In this document: positions 1-64,000 of the stretch, in pieces | How the letters are laid out: each line of letters starts with the position of its first letter | Numbering within the stretch: the first letter of the stretch is position 1 | The notes under the pieces: model-generated | The model's database searches: none | Told to the model about the DNA's origin: nothing | The model's input: only the letters and a program-made list of their open reading frames with translations | Translations under genes and position numbers: made by a program | Source of the DNA: Megaustenia siamemsis | Taxonomy: Eukaryota; Mollusca; Gastropoda; Stylommatophora; Ariophantidae | NCBI GenBank assembly: GCA_032433765.1 | Contig: JAVIAB010000092.1 | Location: 34,572,034 to 34,636,033 of the forward strand | DNA: 64,000 nucleotides | Reading direction: 5' to 3'

Positions 1-86
1 CTTATACAATCTTCTATCCACCACATCGTATCAATTCTGTTGTTGATTGTTTTCCATGCCATGACACCAGGCTATCTAGTATGTTG

Positions 87-558
87 TACAAATATCAACA
101 GGGCTGAAACTAAGAATGGCACAATGTTACATCTTCTCAATATTCCTGTATGGTGCAGAAACATGGACATTAGACAAGAAAACAGAACAGAAAATTGAAG
201 CCTTTAAAATGTGGATTTATAGATGAATAGGTAGAATTGGATGGAAACAAAAGATAACAAACGATAAAGTTTTATAACAACTGAAATTAAAAAGAGAACT
301 ACTAAATACAATTAATGACAAGACAAATGAAATTTTTGGGGCATGTTAAAAGACACAACAGCCTACTAAAAGTAATATTGGAAGGAAAAATACAAGGTAA
401 AAGTGGCAGAGGCAGACCAAGACTAACATGGACGAGTAACATCGAAAGATGGCCAAGTCAATCTATGACAGCCTGCACCAACAAAGCTCGAAACAGAGCA
501 GAATGGCGTTCCATGGTAGCCAACCTTCGTTGCGGAGAAGGCACACGATGATGATGAT
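87..558 (+). mobile_element. RTE/BovB-like LINE, 3' fragment (family A)
   Basis: Translation with frameshifts gives GAETWTLDKKTEQKI, then an ORF at 315-551 with GKSGRGRPRLTW and SMVANLRCGEGTR, the C-terminal tail typical of RTE/BovB-type reverse transcriptases. It ends in a (GAT)n tail. It is inserted inside a minus-strand LINE of another family, whose two parts lie at 1-86 and 559-1155. Related copies are at 6773-7800 and 41878-42677. Confidence 0.8.
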
Positions 559-1155
559 TAACCACGTATTAAAACTTTCCTCTTCTCATGATGTGACAGA
601 AAAATGTTAATTGTTGCTTTCTGATGATTCTTAGGAGCTCCCTTTTTTGTGTTGGCCTCTTTGAGAGTTTCCTCGTTAGTATTTTTAGCTATCCGGGGAA
701 CTTTAACAATTCTTCTGAGAAATCCCATCTCTGTTGACTCTAATCGTCATTTCATTGTTTGTATACCGTCCATGATTCGCTTTCATAGGTCACAATTGGC
801 TCTATATAGCACCGATGAATTTTTCCTTCTCACTTCTATTGACATAGATTTGTTGCATAAGACGTATTTAATTTTCTGAAATGCTAAATTGGGCCTCAGT
901 AATTCTGCTTTTTATTTCTGTGGTGCATCTTCCATCTGATGTTATTATTGCGCATAAGTATTTGACGCGTTGCACTTCTTTCAGATTTGTCTTGTTTAGT
1001 TTTATGCTGCATGATGGGGATGATTGTTTCTTCAATATGACCATTACTTCAGTTTTCTTTCTATTCAGACTGAGACTTTTCTTGTTGCTTTCTTGTAATA
1101 TTATGTCTATCATTTCTTGTAGTTTATTATATGTCTTTGCTATTAAGACTGATTA
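559..1155 (-). mobile_element. RTE-like LINE fragment (family B2), C-terminal part
   Basis: Minus-strand ORF at 868-1113 reads LSLNRKKTEVMVILKKQ and VKYLCAIITSDGRCTTEI, the region just after the reverse-transcriptase palm. Bases 1-86 are the 3' continuation of the same element, separated by the family A insertion. No intact ORF remains. Confidence 0.75.
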
Positions 1156-1259
1156 AATTAATATGTTATTAATTAATATGTCAGAATAACATTGTATTTA
1201 TCTAATTTCTCCATGCTTTCATACATATGTTAAAAGTTTTATTGATTCTTACATTGCAG

Positions 1260-60199
<58,940 letters not shown>

Positions 60200-60439
60200 G
60201 TAAGTATAATTTTTTTGTGCTTAGATAGTATTGTTGTCCTCCTTTTGGTTGTGATTCACATTTATCTCCTCATGTCAAATCCCCTACAAATGTATCGCTT
60301 ATACATTGAACAAAATTAAAAACGTAGTCTCTATGCGAGACCTTGAATTCATATTCTGATTTAAATACATGTGTACGGCCTATTGTATTATACCTCTTTA
60401 AAGCTTTAATGGTTGATGACATTACCATAAATATTATAT
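60200..60439 (+). other. Start of intron 11, no feature seen
   Basis: Short AT-rich non-coding stretch after the exon 11 donor. Confidence 0.4.
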
Positions 60440-60900
60440 AATAATTATTATAGTGGTAAATGCTGCACAAACAATGAAAAAGAGAAAAGTTACAGGATCT
60501 GACACCATATAGATAGAGATGATGAAGGTACTAGAATATTTTTGCATTGAAGTGATCACAGACATAGGCAACGGCATATACCTTGCCTGATACATACCAA
60601 ATGAACTAAAAACATATACTTTCATTGCATTCATAAAGAAAATAGTGCAGTTGAATATGGTCAATTTAGAACAATAAGCCTAATGATCCATACAACACAA
60701 ATGTTGCTAGAGGTTAAACAAGGAAGAATTCAGAATAAAATCAATAACGAATTACAAGAACAGTAATTTGGATTTAGGAAAAACAGTGGGACAAAAGAAG
60801 CCATGTTCAGCACGAGGGTGTTAATCGAAACACAATTTAAAAAAAAAAAAAATATCCCTGTTTCATAGATTGCACCAAAACTTTTGAGAGTTCTTGAGTT
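60440..60900 (+). mobile_element. LINE RT fragment (family G-like)
   Basis: Frameshifted translation: VVNAAQTMKKRKVTGSD, IEMMKVLEYFCIEVITDIGN, NELKTYTFIAFIKKI and FRKNSGTKEAMFSTRVLIET, the first part of a reverse transcriptase. Stops and a poly-A run at 60840. Confidence 0.7.
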
Positions 60901-60904
60901 ATTG

Positions 60905-63335
60905 CGTTATTTGCGGGTCATCACCATTGCACTCTGAACATGTCTATAGGTGCTCAGATCACCTTCTCAACAAGTTCCGCCGTGCCCGGCGATTGAGGAC
61001 TCCAGTTCTGTGTTGGTTGAGAAATCTTCTTATACGCCTACTAATTTTCTCATTTCTGGCTGTACACATCTTAACTCCCACCTCTTTCACCCGAAGGAGT
61101 GAAGTGAACTCATGGTTGTCGAAGTCATGTGCCCCTCCCAAATCTCGGAGGGCATTGATGATGTCCATTGGTTGACCGTCTTAAACGACAACCTGATCGC
61201 TTTTTCATTCCCCCGTATTCTTGCATGACCAGGGAAGAAGACAAAGGTGAACTACGTATTTTTGACTTCTGCGATGACTCTATCCATTGCATACGTAGCG
61301 ATCACGCCTCCAATTTTCCTATTATGCTCATTGAAACACTCAGTATGCAGGCTTGGGTGTAATGTTGTGACTCTAACCAGATGAATGTCCTGGTCACTGC
61401 CATCACCTACATCGTCATACTGCTGGCGGTCATAGCGTATGCACCACTGTCTTCTTTGACTACTCTGCCTGCCGAGTGTGCTGTAAATTCCCTCCCATCA
61501 CTCTTTTTGTGTCCTATTACAGATATGTCTGTATACATGACGGAATGTTTCTCATCGGTGTTATTCTAGATGAGGTCGTTGACCTCCGCATTGACCACAG
61601 CTGAGTTCTGTTCCGTACATTTCCTGTCGAGTGTGACAATACAATATGATATGTGTGACAATATAATAGAATGTCCCCCTGAATGACGCCCCAGTATCCA
61701 CTCCTTGTCAGCGTTGATACTGGTAAGCCTACATATCTGTTTGATGACATCTTCATCTGGGCCCACCCATATTTGCATTGTTTAGCCTGACACTTTTCCC
61801 TGTGATAAGCCCATGGTGCAATGGATGCTCTTTATCTGCACTTATCTTCAGGTATGCACATGCCCTCCAGATCTTGACCCAAACATTAATTGTTGCAAAG
61901 TCAAGAAAATACCTAATTACTATACAGCGAGTGTCCCTCGTACACTCCAAGATAATGCGCATAAAACCATACTGTATTTTCTCCAGCTTGTCAATTTGAA
62001 TCGTACTGACAGTAAGAATTGCCAGAGCGTACTCGATTGGTGCCAGGACTAGTCCCTGGAACAGAAAGATAAGTAACCTCTTTTCGAAGTTGGCAGCTGC
62101 CATGACCTTCAAGGCGACTAATCCTGTGCGGGAATTGTTTATTTTTCTCACAATGTCGACGTGGTCACGAAAAAGACAGGCTTCAATCAAACTTGACTCC
62201 GAGGAATGTCATCAACCTGTTCCTGGTCACATCATCAGCTCCCATTCGTACCACCGGTATTTCTGGGTTAACGATCTGATTGTTAAGACGAAGACCTATG
62301 CAAGTGATGCTTTATCAGGATTAACCAATGCACCTGATACTCCACACCAGGAAGAGATGCTATTCGAGTTCGTTTTGCACGGTGGTGGCGATTTCGCGTT
62401 TGTCTCTTATCTGTCGATATACCAGAATGGCATCAACAAAAGCCATAGTTCTTCCCCTCTCTTTCAGCTGCTCTTCCGTGATCGTTATTATGTACAAGTT
62501 AAATAGAACTGGTAACAATGGTGAGCAAATGGATATTGGCTTGAATGACCAACTTCCACATCCGCGAATCACCATCCTCTGAAACAGTGCTGCAGCGATG
62601 AATCTAATGAGGAATGATGCACAGTCAGTTTGAGGAGTATGGACATTCAATTGGTACTCTGTTGTATACATCCTTCAGATCTATAGCACCACCGTATGTC
62701 TCCTGTCGTCTGTGGAAGCCCTCGCAGACGTTATAGGTGAAGACTGCCAAATTGAGTCACGTCTCTTTGAAAATATCTTTAACCTAAACGTATGTATGGG
62801 AATGCGTGTATCTGTTCAAGGTGACAACTATTTTCTCCAGTAGCTTGCCAGCAGTGTTCTGCATCGTGATGATTCTGTAGGCACTCATCTAAGAATGATC
62901 CTTGTTTGGCTTCGGTAGCGGTAGTAAATAGCTGTGTAGGTACTCCTTCTTAATCTGACAGGAGGCCTAGTGATTTTTCTGAGCACGCTTTTTTTTCAGC
63001 AATCATCCCACTTGGCATCTTTAGTCTGCTTAGCACATAGTTTAAAGTACCTTAATTTTTGGTCGACCACTACTTTCAGACGCTTCAAAAGCTCAGGTTG
63101 TGTTCTCCCATTATTTCTGGCTTTCTGTCATGTCTCGGCCCTTTGTCTCTTGTTCCACAAAGCTTCTTCGACTTCTGTTCCACGAGCGCGGCTGAGTCCA
63201 TCTTTTTTGCCTCCTGCGATGGGCGCGCAGTTTCCTATGTCTGATTTTACTATTGACGTCCTTGTCTGTGTTCTCATAATGGAATGTGTTGAGATTGCCC
63301 TTTTTGCTTATTTTCTGCCTTTCTCATTCGGGATT
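60905..63335 (-). mobile_element. I-superfamily-like LINE, copy 2, internally deleted
   Basis: Same order as 26567-30480: tail and RNase H remnants at 60905-61800, post-RT region with LEKRLLIFLFQGLVLAPIEY at about 62050, RT pieces with MAFVDAILVYRQIRDK near 62430, and an endonuclease-end region near 63270. About 380 bp present in the first copy between 28575 and 28960 are missing at 62945-62965. More decayed than the first copy. Confidence 0.8.
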
Positions 63336-63534
63336 ATGTTTTTATTTACATTATTATTATATTATTTATTATTATATTATTTATCATTGTATTATATTTT
63401 TTTCTCATTTTTTTAATTTAAAATACATACTTGTACCTGTATTGCCTGTGCTTCTCCAGTTGAAAGCCTGTTGCGCCGAAATGTCGTTCTGGTTTGTATT
63501 GCCCACTTGTTATTATTGAGTTATTGAGTTATTT

Positions 63535-63710
63535 GCGGGTCATCATCATTGCACTCCGAACATGTCCATAGGTGCTCAGATCCCCTCCTCAGCAATTCTC
63601 TCAGTGTCCAGCGACTGACGACTCCAGTTCTATATCTGAAAACTTACACTTACCGTCGTCATGATGAACGTCGCTGAACGTTGATGCTTTGGATGGTCCA
63701 GACTCACGGT
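63535..63710 (-). mobile_element. Mini-derivative of the I-like LINE (3' end fused to 5' end)
   Basis: Bases 63535-63630 match the 3' terminus (gcgggtcatcatcattgcac); directly after, tatctgaaaacttacactta and gtcgctgaacgttgatgctt match the 5' end of the LINE near 30370-30435. Everything between is absent. Confidence 0.7.
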
Positions 63711-64000
63711 TACATGCCCATTTGTTACATTAATCTTTAACCATATCGTTTCTTTCTATTTTTTTCAATCATGTTTGTCTTCATTTATCATATTCTGTTT
63801 GAAAATGACACTTATAAGAGAAGCAATGTTGGCAAGCATAGACTCATTAGATAAGATTGAACATCTAGTCAGCATATAGGGGTGGCGAAAAACAGTACAA
63901 GCCATATGCAGCGTCTAATGGTGCGGGAAGTATCGGGATTATAAGTTAGAGAACACAGCCTTAATCTTGGCCCGTTGCAGATCATTGCCTCATCCATTGC
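63711..64000 (+). other. Window end, repeat-like stretch
   Basis: 63795-63935 matches the repeat at 35620-35900 (gactcattagataagattga, gcgtctaatggtgcggg). Nothing else recognised. Confidence 0.45.

Overview
This is intronic and exonic DNA of an invertebrate animal. It is AT-rich, with GT-AG introns of up to about 20 kb, several clades of degraded non-LTR retrotransposons (LINEs), tRNA-derived SINEs, long TA, GATA and GAAA microsatellites, and no bacterial gene organisation. The repeat style would fit a mollusc or another lophotrochozoan, but nothing here proves the species.

One host gene runs left to right through the whole window. I reconstruct eleven internal exons on the + strand (1260-60199). 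All their splice phases agree, giving about 1775 continuous codons with both ends outside the window. In order it encodes a small N-glycosylated module (exons 1-3), three giant Thr/Ser/Pro mucin exons of 691, 420 and 269 codons (7908-9980, 11931-13190, 16612-17418), a second beta-rich module ending in a Cys-Leu-Pro motif (22668-22918, 36271-36430), a cysteine-rich VWC-like segment (38509-38668 and 58446-58627) and a thrombospondin type-1 exon (60041-60199). This looks like a secreted gel-forming or hemolectin/SCO-spondin-like mucin. The mucin exons are copies of one exon-plus-intron duplicon of about 4 kb that carries its own SINE and LINE remnants.

The introns are packed with nested mobile DNA. 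From left to right: LINE fragments (1-1155); a dead IS630/Tc1-like transposase (3373-4660); a GAAA tract; a LINE split by a SINE (6773-7800); the duplicons with a mariner-type element (13214-14147); a dense LINE field (18068-35900) including an RNase H-bearing LINE (26567-30480) split by a SINE; a 5'-truncated LINE with a 12-bp target duplication (36877-38256); a compound GATA/GACA satellite; LINEs with nested LINE, dimeric SINE and hAT-MITE insertions (41701-51235); and, 223 bp upstream of exon 10, a fresh LTR retrotransposon (51753-58218).

That LTR element has two 1082-bp LTRs that look identical, a 4-bp target duplication and a single intact 682-codon Gag-like ORF with no pol. The ORF carries three TQT motifs and a long coiled coil in place of a zinc knuckle. 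It is the strongest candidate for something undescribed, followed by the mucin-exon duplicon and several unnamed SINE families. No intact tRNA, rRNA or CRISPR was seen.
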